From NCBI GenBank assembly GCA_017538105.1, contig JAFYJN010000063.1:62001-126000 (forward strand): a stretch of 64,000 bases of DNA, given 5' to 3'. This DNA comes from Prevotella sp. GTDB taxonomy: Bacteria > Bacteroidota > Bacteroidia > Bacteroidales > Bacteroidaceae. Position numbers and translations under genes: made by a program. The notes under the pieces were generated by a model. The model saw only the letters and a program-made list of their open reading frames with translations. It had not been told where the DNA came from and did no database searches. This document shows positions 35,114 through 45,538 of this stretch, one piece after another. The first letter of the stretch is position 1. The number at the start of each line of letters is the position of its first letter.

Positions 35114-36790
35114 ATGCAAACATTAGATTGGATTGTCATTGGTGTATTTTGCTGCGCACTCATTGGCATCGTTTTTTGGGTTATCAGCCAGAAGAACAAC
35201 AATTCAGCAGACTATTTCTTGGGTGGCCGTGATGCCACATGGATTGCGATTGGTGCGTCGATTTTCGCATCAAACATTGGTAGTGAACACTTGATTGGCT
35301 TGGCCGGCGCTGGAGCATCTTCAGGTATGGCTATGGCCCACTGGGAAATACAAGGCTGGATGATTTTGATATTGGGATGGGTGTTTGTGCCATTCTACAC
35401 CCGGTCGATGGTCTACACAATGCCAGAATTCTTGGAGCGCCGCTACAACACGCAGAGCCGTACCATCCTTTCCGTCATTTCCCTTATCAGCTATGTGCTG
35501 ACAAAAGTGGCAGTGACGGTCTATGCTGGAGGACTCGTGTTCCAGCAGGTGTTCGGCATCAAGGAATTGTGGGGCATCGACTTCTTCTGGATTGCAGCTA
35601 TCGGCTTGGTGTTGATCACCGCCCTCTATACCATTTTCGGAGGTATGAAGAGTGTGCTTTACACTTCTGTGCTTCAAACCCCAATCTTGTTGCTGGGTTC
35701 GCTTATCATCCTCGTGTTGGGTCTTCGTGCCTTAGGCGGTTGGGATGAAATGCTTTCTACCTGCAGTGCCGTGACGACCAATGATTATGGCGACCACATG
35801 ACCAGTCTGATACGTGACCTCAGAGACCCAGATTATCCTTGGCTCGGCGCATTGGTTGGCTCCGCTGTCATCGGTTTCTGGTATTGGTGTACTGACCAGT
35901 ATATCGTACAACGTGTGTTGTCAGGAAAGAACGAGCGTGAGGCTCGCCGCGGTACCATCTTCGGTGCTTACCTGAAGCTGTTGCCCGTGTTCATCTTCCT
36001 CATTCCCGGTATGATCGCATTCGCGCTGAGCAAGAACGGTGTGGTGGTCAATGGCGAGACATTCTCCTTGAGCACTCCCGATGCAGCCTTCCCCACCCTA
36101 GTTGCCAAATTGTTGCCTGCTGGTGTGAAGGGTCTGGTAGTATGTGGTATCCTCGCCGCCCTGATGAGTTCATTGGCCTCTCTGTTCAACTCTTCATCGA
36201 TGTTGTTCACGATTGACTTCTGGAAACGACTGAAACCTCAGACCTCTGAAAAACAATTGGTGCGTATCGGTCAGATAGCCACTGTGGTCATCGTGGTTCT
36301 TGGCATCCTTTGGATTCCCATCATGCGCAGTGTGGGTAATGTGCTTTACAACTACCTTCAGGATGTACAGAGCGTGTTGGCTCCGGGTATCGCCGCCGCA
36401 TTCTTGCTCGGTATCTGTTGGAAACGCGCCACTCCCAAGGGAGGACAGTGGGGCTTGCTCTCTGGCATCATCATTGGTCTTACTAGATTGGGATCAAAAG
36501 TTTACTTCAGCAATAATCCCGATGCTGCCGATAGTTGGTTCAAGGCCGTGTTTTACGACTTCAACTGGTTGTATTTCTGTGGTGTGATGCTGATATTCTG
36601 CTGCTTGGTAGTAATCGTGGTGAGCTTGATGACTCCCGCCCCCGACGAGAAACAGATACAAGGTCTGGTGTTCGGCACTGCTACTCCCGAGCAGAAAGCC
36701 GCCACCCGTGCCTCTTGGACGAAGTGGGATGTATTCCATACCTGCATCATCGTGGCACTGACTATAGCATTCTATATTTACTTCTGGTAA
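35114..36790 (+). CDS. Sodium:solute symporter (SSS family), probable arabinose transporter
   Basis: A 558-residue membrane protein with about 13-14 hydrophobic segments. The SSS/SGLT signature is visible: DYFLGGRDATWIAIGASIFA, SNIGSEHLIGLAGAGASSG, and MPEFLERRYNTQSRTILSV. LVVCGILAALMSSLASLFNS matches the core helix with the sodium-site Ser residues. It imports a sugar with Na+. Its position between the mutarotase and AraR, with the ara enzymes following, argues for L-arabinose; Bacteroides thetaiotaomicron has an SSS arabinose transporter in its locus. The spacer after it (36791-36943) is non-coding and has no clear terminator. Confidence 0.9.
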   Translation: MQTLDWIVIGVFCCALIGIVFWVISQKNNNSADYFLGGRDATWIAIGASIFASNIGSEHLIGLAGAGASSGMAMAHWEIQGWMILILGWVFVPFYTRSMVYTMPEFLERRYNTQSRTILSVISLISYVLTKVAVTVYAGGLVFQQVFGIKELWGIDFFWIAAIGLVLITALYTIFGGMKSVLYTSVLQTPILLLGSLIILVLGLRALGGWDEMLSTCSAVTTNDYGDHMTSLIRDLRDPDYPWLGALVGSAVIGFWYWCTDQYIVQRVLSGKNEREARRGTIFGAYLKLLPVFIFLIPGMIAFALSKNGVVVNGETFSLSTPDAAFPTLVAKLLPAGVKGLVVCGILAALMSSLASLFNSSSMLFTIDFWKRLKPQTSEKQLVRIGQIATVVIVVLGILWIPIMRSVGNVLYNYLQDVQSVLAPGIAAAFLLGICWKRATPKGGQWGLLSGIIIGLTRLGSKVYFSNNPDAADSWFKAVFYDFNWLYFCGVMLIFCCLVVIVVSLMTPAPDEKQIQGLVFGTATPEQKAATRASWTKWDVFHTCIIVALTIAFYIYFW

Positions 36791-36943
36791 CAGACAAGAG
36801 GTGAGAAGTGAGGGATATGAGGTAAGAGAATACCTGAAAAGGTTTCATCCCGCCTCAAATCCCCTACTTCTCTTCTCAAGCTACATACCCCCAAACGATA
36901 AACTTCATTTTAAACATTCAAACAACAAACTTCAAACCCCCTC

Positions 36944-37600
36944 ATGACAAGATATTATAGTGAACACAGTCAATACTTCGTGTCGGTAGACTGCATCGTT
37001 TTCGGTTTTGACGAAGGAAAGTTGAAACTGCTTATCGGTAAGCGACAGATGGATCCAGGACGTGGCGAATGGAGTCTCTACGGAGGATTCGTAGGCGAGA
37101 ACGAGAGTTTGGAAGATGCCGCCCATCGTACCCTATTGCAGCTGACGGGTTTGAAGGAGATGTATCTCAAGCAAGTGGGTGCCTTCGGTGCCATCGACCG
37201 CGACCCAGGTGAGCGCGTTATCAGTGTGGCTTACTGCGCCTTGATCAACGTGAAAGACTACAACAGGCATTTGCAGGAGGAACATGGTGTTGAATGGGTA
37301 GCCATCAATGACCTGCCTCCCCTCTACGGAGACCATCAGGTGATGGTGGAAAAAGCCATAGGAATTCTCCGGCGACGTATCGACACCGAGCCACTGAGTT
37401 TCAACCTGTTGCCCAGTCTATTCACGCTCACCCAGTTGCAGCAAGTGTATGAGGCCATCCTCGACGAGTCCATCGACAAACGCAATTTCCGGAAACGCAT
37501 GAAGTTACTAGACTTCATCGAAAAAACCGAACTGGTGGACAAACAAAGCAGCAAACGCGGAGCGGCCCTTTATCGTTTAAATAAAAAGGTGAAGGAGTAA
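36944..37600 (+). CDS. araR: AraR-type Nudix-domain transcriptional regulator
   Basis: A 218-residue protein: a Nudix-like domain (1-~145) and a winged-helix C terminus (~150-218, with [20 protein letters not shown] as the recognition region). The Nudix box position reads [20 protein letters not shown] then LTG. Relative to GX5EX7REUXEEXGU the first Glu is kept, but the REUxEE core has become RTLLQL, so it is not expected to hydrolyse nucleoside diphosphates. This is the architecture of the Bacteroides AraR, a repressor that responds to L-arabinose, encoded beside araD, araA and araB. It lies in the operon it probably controls. Confidence 0.88.
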   Translation: MTRYYSEHSQYFVSVDCIVFGFDEGKLKLLIGKRQMDPGRGEWSLYGGFVGENESLEDAAHRTLLQLTGLKEMYLKQVGAFGAIDRDPGERVISVAYCALINVKDYNRHLQEEHGVEWVAINDLPPLYGDHQVMVEKAIGILRRRIDTEPLSFNLLPSLFTLTQLQQVYEAILDESIDKRNFRKRMKLLDFIEKTELVDKQSSKRGAALYRLNKKVKE

Positions 37601-37664
37601 GGGGGTAAGGAGCAAGGGGCAAGAGAAAACTCAAAAACTTAAAAACTCAAAAACTAAGAAAAAC

Positions 37665-38366
37665 ATGTTGGAAGAATTAAAAGAAAAAGTATACCGCGCA
37701 AACCTCGACTTGGTGAAGCATAACCTTGTTATTTTCACATGGGGTAACGTATCAGCCATCGACAGGGAGAAAGGCTTGGTAGTCATCAAACCCTCCGGTG
37801 TGAGCTATGATACGATGAAAGCCTCTGACATGGTGGTAGTGGATTTGCAGACAGGCAAGGTGGTGGAAGGCGACTTGAATCCATCGTCGGACACGCCTAC
37901 CCACCTGGTGCTCTACCGTGCCTTCCCAGAGATTGGCGGTGTGGTGCATACCCACTCCACCTACGCCACAGCTTGGGCGCAAGCAGGTAAGGACATTCCC
38001 AACATCGGCACCACACACGCCGACTATTTCCATGATGAGATACCCTGCACAGGCGATATGACCGAAGCTGAAGTAAAAGGCGACTATGAACTGGAGACGG
38101 GCAATGTCATCGTACGCCGCATCCAGGAGGGAGGCATCAACCCCGTCCACACCCCTGGCGTGTTGGTGAAGAACCATGGTCCCTTCTCATGGGGAAAGGA
38201 TGCTGACAATGCCGTCTACAACGCCGTTGTGATGGAACAGGTGGCCAAGATGGCTTTCGTGTCATTCACTGTCAACCCCGCTACTACCATGAATCCGTTG
38301 CTCATCGAAAAACATTTCAGCCGCAAACACGGTCCCAACGCTTATTACGGACAAAAGAAGAAGTAA
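37665..38366 (+). CDS. araD: L-ribulose-5-phosphate 4-epimerase
   Basis: A 233-residue class II aldolase-family enzyme. Zinc ligands are visible in [14 protein letters not shown] (two His) and in [11 protein letters not shown] (third His), and [16 protein letters not shown] contains the family-specific region of epimerases. [17 protein letters not shown] binds the phosphate. It converts L-ribulose 5-phosphate to D-xylulose 5-phosphate, the last step of arabinose catabolism. It is 64 bp after araR, and the spacer has AAAAACTCAAAAACT-type repeats. The ara genes follow on the same strand. Confidence 0.95.
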   Translation: MLEELKEKVYRANLDLVKHNLVIFTWGNVSAIDREKGLVVIKPSGVSYDTMKASDMVVVDLQTGKVVEGDLNPSSDTPTHLVLYRAFPEIGGVVHTHSTYATAWAQAGKDIPNIGTTHADYFHDEIPCTGDMTEAEVKGDYELETGNVIVRRIQEGGINPVHTPGVLVKNHGPFSWGKDADNAVYNAVVMEQVAKMAFVSFTVNPATTMNPLLIEKHFSRKHGPNAYYGQKKK

Positions 38367-38509
38367 AAGGGCCTTCTCATCTTCCCCGAAAGGAGGATAT
38401 AAAACAATAGGTATTTTTAGCACAAATATATAACAAGAAACATAATAACTAAGACCCATGCCCCTGTATTGGTCTTCCCCTTGGGGGAATAAGAGGGGGG
38501 CTATAATCT

Positions 38510-40051
38510 ATGATCAAAGCATTTGAAAACTATGAAATTTGGTGGGTTACCGGTGCACAGTTGCTGTACGGAGGTGACGCCGTAGTACAGGTAGATGGAC
38601 ACTCCAAGGAAATGGTGGCCGGTCTGAACGACAGCGGCATCATTCCCATCAAGGTGGTATATAAAGGCACTGCCAACAGCAGCAAGGAAGTGGAAGACGT
38701 GATGAAGGCAGCCAACAACGATGAGAAATGTGTGGGCATCATCACCTGGATGCACACTTTCTCGCCTGCCAAGATGTGGATCAAAGGCTTGCAGGCCTTG
38801 CAGAAACCGATGCTTCATTTCCACACGCAATACAATGCTGAAATACCATGGGAAACCATGGATATGGACTTCATGAACCTGAACCAGAGCGCTCACGGCG
38901 ACATCGAGTTCGGACATATCTGCACCCGTATGCGTGTGGCTCGCAAGGTGGTTTGCGGCTATTGGAAAAACGAAGATGCACAAAAGAAAATCGCCGTGTG
39001 GGCACGTGTGGCTGCCGGTGTGGCCGACGCCAAGAATGTGCGCTGCCTCATGTTCGGCATGAACATGAACAACGTGGCCGTGACTGATGGCGACCGTGTT
39101 GAGTTCGAGCAGCGTATGGGTTACCACGTAGACTACTATCCCGTGAGCTCGCTCATGGAATATTACAAGAAGGTGACCGACGCCGAGGCCGACGCCTTGG
39201 TAGAGGAATACAAGAAGAAGTACACCATCAAGATTGACGAGAGCGGCGAAGAGGTTTATTGGGAGAAAGTAAAGAATTCCGCCAAGGCTGAAATTGCCCT
39301 CCGCCGTGTGTTGAAAGATGAAGGGGCTACCGCTTTCACAACCAACTTCGATGATCTGGGCGACGCCGACATCGACGACCCCAACTTCGTGGGCTTCGAC
39401 CAGATTCCAGGCCTCGCCTCGCAGCGACTGATGGAAGAAGGTTATGGCTTCGGTGCTGAGGGCGACTGGAAGACGGCCTGCTTATATCGCACGCTATGGG
39501 TTATCCAGCAAGGCATGCCCATCGGCTGTTCCTTCCTCGAGGACTACACCCTCAATTTCGCTGGCGACCGCAGTTCTTGTCTGCAGAGCCACATGCTCGA
39601 GATTTGCCCGCTCATCGCCGTAGACAAACCGAAACTCGAGGTACATTTCCTCGGCATCGGCATACGCAAGCAGCAGACAGCACGTCTGGTGTTCACATCG
39701 AAAGTGGGACGTGGAATCAAGGCCACCGTCGTCGACCTGGGCAACCGCTTCCGCCTTATTTCACAGGAGGTAGAATGCATCGAGCCAAAACCCATGCCCA
39801 ACCTGCCTGTCGCATCGGCTCTCTGGGTGCCACAACCTACATTCGAAATTGGTGCCGGAGCATGGATTCTTGCGGGTGGCACGCACCACAGTGCTTTCTC
39901 CTACGACATCACCGAGGAATACTGGGAAGACTTTGCCGAGATGCTGGGCATCGAATATGTGAGGATTAACAAAGACACCAAGACAAGTGAGTTCAAACAT
40001 GAACTCCAGATGAACGAGGTGTATTACATGCTTAACAAGGCGTTGAAATGA
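38510..40051 (+). CDS. araA: L-arabinose isomerase
   Basis: A 513-residue protein of the usual length for the family. The N terminus reads YEIWWVTGAQLLYGGDAV, typical of AraA. Further along, CVGIITWMHTFSPAKMWIKG and ETMDMDFMNLNQSAHGDIEF carry conserved residues, and EGDWKTACLYRTLW with SFLEDYTLNFAGDRSS supplies the Mn-binding Glu residues of the C-terminal part. It converts L-arabinose to L-ribulose. The ATG is about 20 nt after a spacer hairpin (38475-38489) and a G-rich tract. It overlaps araB by 4 bp (ATGA), so the two are coupled. Confidence 0.97.
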   Translation: MIKAFENYEIWWVTGAQLLYGGDAVVQVDGHSKEMVAGLNDSGIIPIKVVYKGTANSSKEVEDVMKAANNDEKCVGIITWMHTFSPAKMWIKGLQALQKPMLHFHTQYNAEIPWETMDMDFMNLNQSAHGDIEFGHICTRMRVARKVVCGYWKNEDAQKKIAVWARVAAGVADAKNVRCLMFGMNMNNVAVTDGDRVEFEQRMGYHVDYYPVSSLMEYYKKVTDAEADALVEEYKKKYTIKIDESGEEVYWEKVKNSAKAEIALRRVLKDEGATAFTTNFDDLGDADIDDPNFVGFDQIPGLASQRLMEEGYGFGAEGDWKTACLYRTLWVIQQGMPIGCSFLEDYTLNFAGDRSSCLQSHMLEICPLIAVDKPKLEVHFLGIGIRKQQTARLVFTSKVGRGIKATVVDLGNRFRLISQEVECIEPKPMPNLPVASALWVPQPTFEIGAGAWILAGGTHHSAFSYDITEEYWEDFAEMLGIEYVRINKDTKTSEFKHELQMNEVYYMLNKALK

Positions 40052-41643
40052 TGACTGCGAAACAAACCATAGAACTGGGTAAGGCCATCCTTGGCATTGA
40101 GTTTGGCTCCACCCGCATAAAGGCTGTTCTCATCGACGAAGAGAACAAACCCATTGCACAGGGATCACATGAGTGGGAGAACCAACTGGTGGATGGCCTG
40201 TGGACATACAGCACCGAAGCCGTCTGGTATGGCTTGCAGGATTGCTATGCCGACCTCCGTCGTGACGTGCTTCGTCAATACGACTGCGAAATAGAATCAC
40301 TGGCGGCCATCGGTTTCAGTGCGATGATGCACGGCTACATGGCTTTCAACGAGAAACAGGAGATATTGGTGCCTTTCCGTACATGGCGCAACACCAACAC
40401 CGGAAAAGCGGCTGCCGAGCTGAGCAAGCTGTTCAACTACAACATCCCCTTGCGTTGGAGCATCTCCCATCTCTACCAATGCATTATCGACAACGAGGAG
40501 CATGTGGCCGACATCCGTTACCTGACCACTCTGGCTGGCTACGTACACTGGCAAGTGACAGGACAGTTCGTGCTCGGTGTGGGCGATGCCTCCGGTATGA
40601 TTCCCGTCGACCCCAAGACGAAGACTTATGATGCCGAGATGGTGCGTAAGTTCGATGAGTTGGTGGCTCCGAAAGGGTTCTCGTGGAAATTGCTCGACAT
40701 TCTGCCAAAATCGCTCAATGCCGGCGCCGAAGCGGGTTTCCTCACTCCGGAAGGGGCCAAGCGCCTCGACGTAAGCGGTCATCTGAAAGCTGGTGTACCT
40801 GTCTGTCCGCCCGAAGGCGATGCCGGCACAGGCATGGTGGCCACCAACGCCGTAAAACAACGCACAGGTAATGTGAGCGCTGGCACATCATCGTTCTCGA
40901 TGATCGTACTTGAGAAAGAACTGTCACGTCCTTACGAGATGATCGACATGGTGACCACTCCTGACGGGTCTCTCGTGGCCATGGTCCACTGCAACAACTG
41001 CACCAGCGACCTCAATGCTTGGGTGAACCTGTTCAAGGAATACCAGCAACTGTTGGGCGTGCCAGTCGACATGAACGAGGTATTCGGAAAACTCTACAAC
41101 CATGCCTTGACGGGCGATGCCGACTGTGGCGGTCTGGTGTCCTACAACTACATAAGTGGCGAACCCGTCACTGGCCTGGCAGAAGGTCGTCCACTCTTCG
41201 TACGCTCAGCTGGCGACCGTTTCAACTTGGCCAACTTCATGCGTGCACATCTGTATGCGTCAGTTGGTGTGTTGAAGATAGGCAACGATATCCTGCTCAA
41301 GGAAGAGATGATACGCGTCGACCGCATCACTGGCCATGGAGGACTGTTCAAAACCAAAGGTGTGGGACAGCGCGTGCTGGCCGCCGCCATCAACAGTCCC
41401 ATCTCGGTCATGGAAACGGCAGGCGAAGGTGGCGCATGGGGCATCGCGCTTTTGGCCGCCTATGCTGTGAACAACCCCGACGAACTGTCGTTGGCCGATT
41501 ATCTCGAGATGGTGGTCTTCGCCGGCAACACAGGCACAGAGATTGTTCCTACAGCCGAGGATGTGGCTGGCTTCGAACGCTATATCGAAAACTACAAGCG
41601 CGGCTTGCCCATCGAGCAATGCGCCGTGGACAACAAGCGCTAA
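40048..41643 (+). CDS. araB: FGGY-family ribulokinase (AraB-type)
   Basis: A 531-residue FGGY kinase. The ATP-binding N-terminal domain begins ILGIEFGSTRIKAVLIDEEN, the second domain holds RTGNVSAGTSSFSMIVLE, and GRPLFVRSAGDRFNLANFMR lies nearby. It phosphorylates L-ribulose to L-ribulose 5-phosphate. The assignment to AraB rests on the operon: it overlaps araA by ATGA and follows araD. This Bacteroidota ribulokinase is not closely related to the enterobacterial AraB. The run into abfA starts a new promoter about 100 bp downstream. Confidence 0.9.
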   Translation: MMTAKQTIELGKAILGIEFGSTRIKAVLIDEENKPIAQGSHEWENQLVDGLWTYSTEAVWYGLQDCYADLRRDVLRQYDCEIESLAAIGFSAMMHGYMAFNEKQEILVPFRTWRNTNTGKAAAELSKLFNYNIPLRWSISHLYQCIIDNEEHVADIRYLTTLAGYVHWQVTGQFVLGVGDASGMIPVDPKTKTYDAEMVRKFDELVAPKGFSWKLLDILPKSLNAGAEAGFLTPEGAKRLDVSGHLKAGVPVCPPEGDAGTGMVATNAVKQRTGNVSAGTSSFSMIVLEKELSRPYEMIDMVTTPDGSLVAMVHCNNCTSDLNAWVNLFKEYQQLLGVPVDMNEVFGKLYNHALTGDADCGGLVSYNYISGEPVTGLAEGRPLFVRSAGDRFNLANFMRAHLYASVGVLKIGNDILLKEEMIRVDRITGHGGLFKTKGVGQRVLAAAINSPISVMETAGEGGAWGIALLAAYAVNNPDELSLADYLEMVVFAGNTGTEIVPTAEDVAGFERYIENYKRGLPIEQCAVDNKR

Positions 41644-41741
41644 TAACCTCTCTTATTATCCCCAAATCGCCAAAAGTGCGATTTGGGGATAACTTGTTGA
41701 AAATAATAAGAGTAAGCATCGAACAATACAAATAAATTGAG

Positions 41742-41749
41742 TATATTTG
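41742..41749 (+). promoter_or_regulatory. -7 promoter box TATATTTG for the arabinofuranosidase gene
   Basis: Perfect TAnnTTTG box. It places transcription after 41754 and so favours the ATG at 41865 over an ATG at 41754. Confidence 0.6.
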
Positions 41750-41864
41750 CACCATGAAAAGAGGGCGTGGGAGTGGGTGTATCCAACCAAATGAGAATCA
41801 CCGACAGGCAAGTCAACGGATCAATAGGTATAAGACTTCAACAATCACACAAATAAACCATCAA

Positions 41865-43457
41865 ATGAGAAAAACAATAGTTTCTTTAGCCGCTACCATC
41901 ACACTCTTTATTGCGGCAAACGCCCAGGGACAGGTCAAAGCTACCATCCACGCCAACCAACCAGGAGCGAAAATCAACAAGGAGATTTACGGTCAGTTTG
42001 CGGAACATCTGGGATCATGCATCTACGGTGGTCTGTGGGTAGGTCCTAACTCACCCATCCCTAACATCAACGGCTACCGCAAGGATGTGTTCGAGGCACT
42101 GAAAGCCATCAAGGTTCCCGTGCTGCGCTGGCCCGGCGGCTGCTTCGCCGACGACTACCACTGGATGGACGGCATCGGTCCGCAGAGTCAACGTCCCTCG
42201 CTGCGTAACAACAACTGGGGCGGCACCATCGAAGACAACTCTTTCGGCACACATGAATTCCTGAACCTGTGCGAGATGCTCGACTGCGAACCCTATATCA
42301 GTGGCAATGTAGGCAGCGGCACCGTGAAAGAGATGGCCCAATGGGTGGAATATATGACCAGTGACGGCGACACGCCGATGGCTCGCCTGCGCCGCCAGAA
42401 CGGACGTGACAAAGCCTGGCACGTAAAGTATTTCGGCATTGGCAATGAGGCATGGGGCTGCGGCGGAAATATGACACCCGAATACTACAGTAACGAGTTC
42501 CGCAAATACAACACCTACCTGCGCGACTACAGCAACAACCAACTATATCGCATCGGTAGCGGAGCAAGCGACTACGACTACGATTGGACCCGAGTGCTGA
42601 TGGAACAGATTGGCAACCGCATGAACGGTGTGAGTCTGCACTATTACACCTGTTCTGGATGGACAGGCTCGAAAGGGTCGGCCACGCAGTTCGACAACGA
42701 CCAGTATTACTGGGCCCTGGGCAAATGTCTGGAGATTGAAGATGTCATCAAGAAGCACAAGGCCATCATGGACGAGAAAGACCCCGACCATCACGTTGAC
42801 CTGCTGGTCGACGAGTGGGGAACCTGGTGGGACGAAGAACCAGGTACCATCGCCGGTCATCTCTACCAACAGAACGCCCTGCGTGACGCTTTCGTGGCAG
42901 CCCTCTCGCTGAACGTGTTCCACCGCCATACCGACCGTATCGTCATGGCGAACATCGCACAGGTGGTCAACGTGCTGCAATCGATGATTCTCACCGACCA
43001 AGAAGGAACTGGCCACATGGTGCTCACCCCCACCTACCACGTGTTCCAAATGTACACCCCGTTCATGGAAGCTACCTACCTGCCCATCGACATTGAGAGC
43101 GAAACCATCAAGGTACGCCATGACTATTTCACCGACATGGATGCTTCTCGTGCCGACGGTTTCCGCACACTGCCCCTGCTCTCCGCCTCGGCGGCAAAGG
43201 CCAAGGACGGCAGCCTCGTGCTTGCCATCACCAACGTAAGCCTCGACAAGGACCAAACCATCAACGCCAATATCGACGGTTTCACTGCGAAGAGCGTCAG
43301 CGGCAAAATTCTCACTTCAAAGTCAGTGGCTGACTACAACGACTTCGAGCATCCCGACCGCGTTACCCCACGCGAATACAAAGATGCCAAAGTGAAGAAC
43401 GGAGAACTCACGGTGAAGGTTCCAGCCAAATCACTTATCGTATTGACAATAAAATAA
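41865..43457 (+). CDS. abfA: Alpha-L-arabinofuranosidase, GH51
   Basis: A 530-residue exported glycoside hydrolase: signal peptide MRKTIVSLAATITLFIAANA then a (beta/alpha)8 barrel with a C-terminal beta domain. The acid/base Glu lies in YFGIGNEAWGCGG and the nucleophile Glu in DLLVDEWGTWWDEE, the two family GH51 active-site motifs. WPGGCFADDYHWMDGIG is a conserved substrate-binding region. It releases arabinofuranose from arabinan or arabinoxylan oligosaccharides in the periplasm, supplying the ara genes upstream. The start at 41865 begins the signal peptide and lies downstream of the promoter. Confidence 0.93.
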   Translation: MRKTIVSLAATITLFIAANAQGQVKATIHANQPGAKINKEIYGQFAEHLGSCIYGGLWVGPNSPIPNINGYRKDVFEALKAIKVPVLRWPGGCFADDYHWMDGIGPQSQRPSLRNNNWGGTIEDNSFGTHEFLNLCEMLDCEPYISGNVGSGTVKEMAQWVEYMTSDGDTPMARLRRQNGRDKAWHVKYFGIGNEAWGCGGNMTPEYYSNEFRKYNTYLRDYSNNQLYRIGSGASDYDYDWTRVLMEQIGNRMNGVSLHYYTCSGWTGSKGSATQFDNDQYYWALGKCLEIEDVIKKHKAIMDEKDPDHHVDLLVDEWGTWWDEEPGTIAGHLYQQNALRDAFVAALSLNVFHRHTDRIVMANIAQVVNVLQSMILTDQEGTGHMVLTPTYHVFQMYTPFMEATYLPIDIESETIKVRHDYFTDMDASRADGFRTLPLLSASAAKAKDGSLVLAITNVSLDKDQTINANIDGFTAKSVSGKILTSKSVADYNDFEHPDRVTPREYKDAKVKNGELTVKVPAKSLIVLTIK

Positions 43458-43493
43458 CAACAAATCATATAATAGTTTAAAAATCATTCGATT

Positions 43494-45506
43494 ATGAACG
43501 ACAACAAAGTAATGAACAAGGCAGCTGACAATATCCGTATCCTTGCAGCTGCGATGGTTGAAAAAGCCAAGAGTGGCCATCCCGGCGGTGCCATGGGTGG
43601 TGCCGATTTCATCAACACCCTCTATAGCGAGTTCCTCGTCTACGACCCCAAAAACCCCGCATGGGAAGGACGTGACCGTTTCTTCCTTGACCCCGGCCAC
43701 ATGGCTCCGATGCTCTATTCACAACTCGCCCTCATCGGCAAATTTGAATTGGAAGACCTGAAGAACCTGCGTCAGTGGGGTTCTGTCACTCCCGGACACC
43801 CCGAGCGTGAGATAGAACGTGGCATCGAGAACACCTCTGGTCCGCTCGGTCAGGGACACACCTTCGCAGTGGGTGCCGCCATCGCCGCGAAATTCCTCAA
43901 GGCTCGTCTGGGCGACGTGATGAACCAGACCATCTATGCCTATATCTCCGACGGCGGTGTTCAGGAAGAGATTTCGCAGGGCGCTGGACGTATCGCCGGT
44001 AACCTCGGACTCGACAACCTCATCATGTTCTATGATGCCAACGATATACAGCTCTCCACAAAGACCGAAGTGGTGACCTGCGAAGATACCGCAAAGAAAT
44101 ACGAGGCTTGGGGCTGGTTTGTGCAGAAGATTGACGGCAACGATGTGGACCAGATCCGCGAGGCCATCAAGAAGGCACAGGCAGAGAAAGAACGTCCGTC
44201 GCTCATCATCGGCCACTGTGTGATGGGCAAGGGTGCCCGCAAGGCCGACGGCTCCAGTTATGAGAGCAACTGCGCCACCCATGGTGCACCGCTCGGCGGC
44301 GACAACTTCGTACAGACCATGAAGAATCTGGGTGCCGACCCCGAGAACCCCTTCGTCATCTTCCCCGAAGTGAAAGAGATGTATGCCAAGCGTGCCGAAG
44401 AACTGAAAAAGATCTGTGCCGAGCGCTATGCCGCCAAGGCAGAATGGGCCAAAGGTCATCCCGAGCAGGCCAAGCAGCTTGAAGAGTGGTTCAGCGGCAA
44501 GGCTCCGAAGATTGACTGGAACAAGGTTCAGCAGAAGGCTGGTGCCGCCACCCGTGGCGCTTCCGCCACCGTGCTGAGCGTGCTGGCCGAAGAGGTGCCC
44601 AACATGATCTGCGCCTCCGCCGACTTGAGCAACTCCGACAAGACCGACGGTTTCTTGAAGAAGACCCACGACATCGTGCGCGGTGACTTCTCCGGCGCGT
44701 TCTTCCAGGCTGGTGTGGCCGAGCTCACCATGGCTTGCTGCTGCATCGGTATGGCCCTCCATGGCGGTGTCATCCCCGCCTGCGGCACCTTCTTCGTGTT
44801 CTCCGACTACATGAAACCAGCTGTGCGTATGGCTGCTTTGATGGAGCTGCCTGTGAAGTTTATCTGGACACATGATGCCTTCCGTGTGGGCGAGGATGGT
44901 CCTACCCACGAGCCTGTGGAGCAGGAAGCACAAATCCGCCTGATGGAGAAACTGAAGAACCACCACGGCAAGAATTCCGTGCTTGTGGTTCGTCCCGCTG
45001 ATGCCGAAGAGACCACCGTCTGCTGGCGTATGGCCATGGAGAACACTGACACACCGACGGCTCTCATCTTCTCCCGTCAGAACATCGACATGCTGCCCGA
45101 AGGCAACGACTACATGCAGGCTATGAAGGGTGCCTATGTGGTTGCTGGCAGCGATGAGGACTACGATGTCATCCTGCTCGCCTCTGGTTCTGAAGTATCG
45201 ACCCTCGAGGCCGGTGCCAAGCTGCTCCGTGAAGATGGTGTGAAGGTGCGCATCGTCAGCGTTCCCTCCGAGGGCTTGTTCCGCAACCAGCCGAAGGAAT
45301 ACCAAGAGAGCGTGCTGCCCGCAGGCAAGAAGAAGTTCGGTATGACCGCCGGTCTGCCTGTCACCCTCGAGGGTCTCGTAGGTGCTGACGGCACGGTTTG
45401 GGGCTTGCAGAGCTTCGGTTTCTCCGCTCCCTACAAGGTGCTCGATGAGAAACTGGGTTACAATGGCCAGAACGTGTTCGAGCAGGTGAAAAAGCTGCTG
45501 GGTTAA
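43494..45506 (+). CDS. tkt: Transketolase
   Basis: A 670-residue single-chain transketolase. The N-terminal SGHPGGAMGGADFINTLY region binds the thiamine diphosphate; YAYISDGGVQEEISQGAGRI fills the position of the GDG motif, with SDGG in place of the usual GDG, and HDAFRVGEDGPTHEPVEQEA carries the catalytic region of the second domain. It moves two-carbon units between pentose phosphate intermediates. Directly downstream of the arabinofuranosidase and upstream of rpiB, it takes xylulose 5-phosphate from the ara genes. Codon use is strongly biased, suggesting high expression. Confidence 0.95.
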   Translation: MNDNKVMNKAADNIRILAAAMVEKAKSGHPGGAMGGADFINTLYSEFLVYDPKNPAWEGRDRFFLDPGHMAPMLYSQLALIGKFELEDLKNLRQWGSVTPGHPEREIERGIENTSGPLGQGHTFAVGAAIAAKFLKARLGDVMNQTIYAYISDGGVQEEISQGAGRIAGNLGLDNLIMFYDANDIQLSTKTEVVTCEDTAKKYEAWGWFVQKIDGNDVDQIREAIKKAQAEKERPSLIIGHCVMGKGARKADGSSYESNCATHGAPLGGDNFVQTMKNLGADPENPFVIFPEVKEMYAKRAEELKKICAERYAAKAEWAKGHPEQAKQLEEWFSGKAPKIDWNKVQQKAGAATRGASATVLSVLAEEVPNMICASADLSNSDKTDGFLKKTHDIVRGDFSGAFFQAGVAELTMACCCIGMALHGGVIPACGTFFVFSDYMKPAVRMAALMELPVKFIWTHDAFRVGEDGPTHEPVEQEAQIRLMEKLKNHHGKNSVLVVRPADAEETTVCWRMAMENTDTPTALIFSRQNIDMLPEGNDYMQAMKGAYVVAGSDEDYDVILLASGSEVSTLEAGAKLLREDGVKVRIVSVPSEGLFRNQPKEYQESVLPAGKKKFGMTAGLPVTLEGLVGADGTVWGLQSFGFSAPYKVLDEKLGYNGQNVFEQVKKLLG

Positions 45507-45538
45507 GAGTATTTAATTCACAATTCATAATTTCAATT

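Noticed and set aside
41754-41864. N-terminal extension of the arabinofuranosidase
   Set aside because: Only a few bases after the -7 box; the extension is polar and basic and precedes a perfect signal peptide starting at 41865.
43719-45305. 528-codon ORF on the minus strand opposite transketolase
   Set aside because: It lies wholly antisense to a well-conserved gene with biased codon use, and its protein (His- and Gly-rich) matches no family. It is a shadow of the third codon positions.
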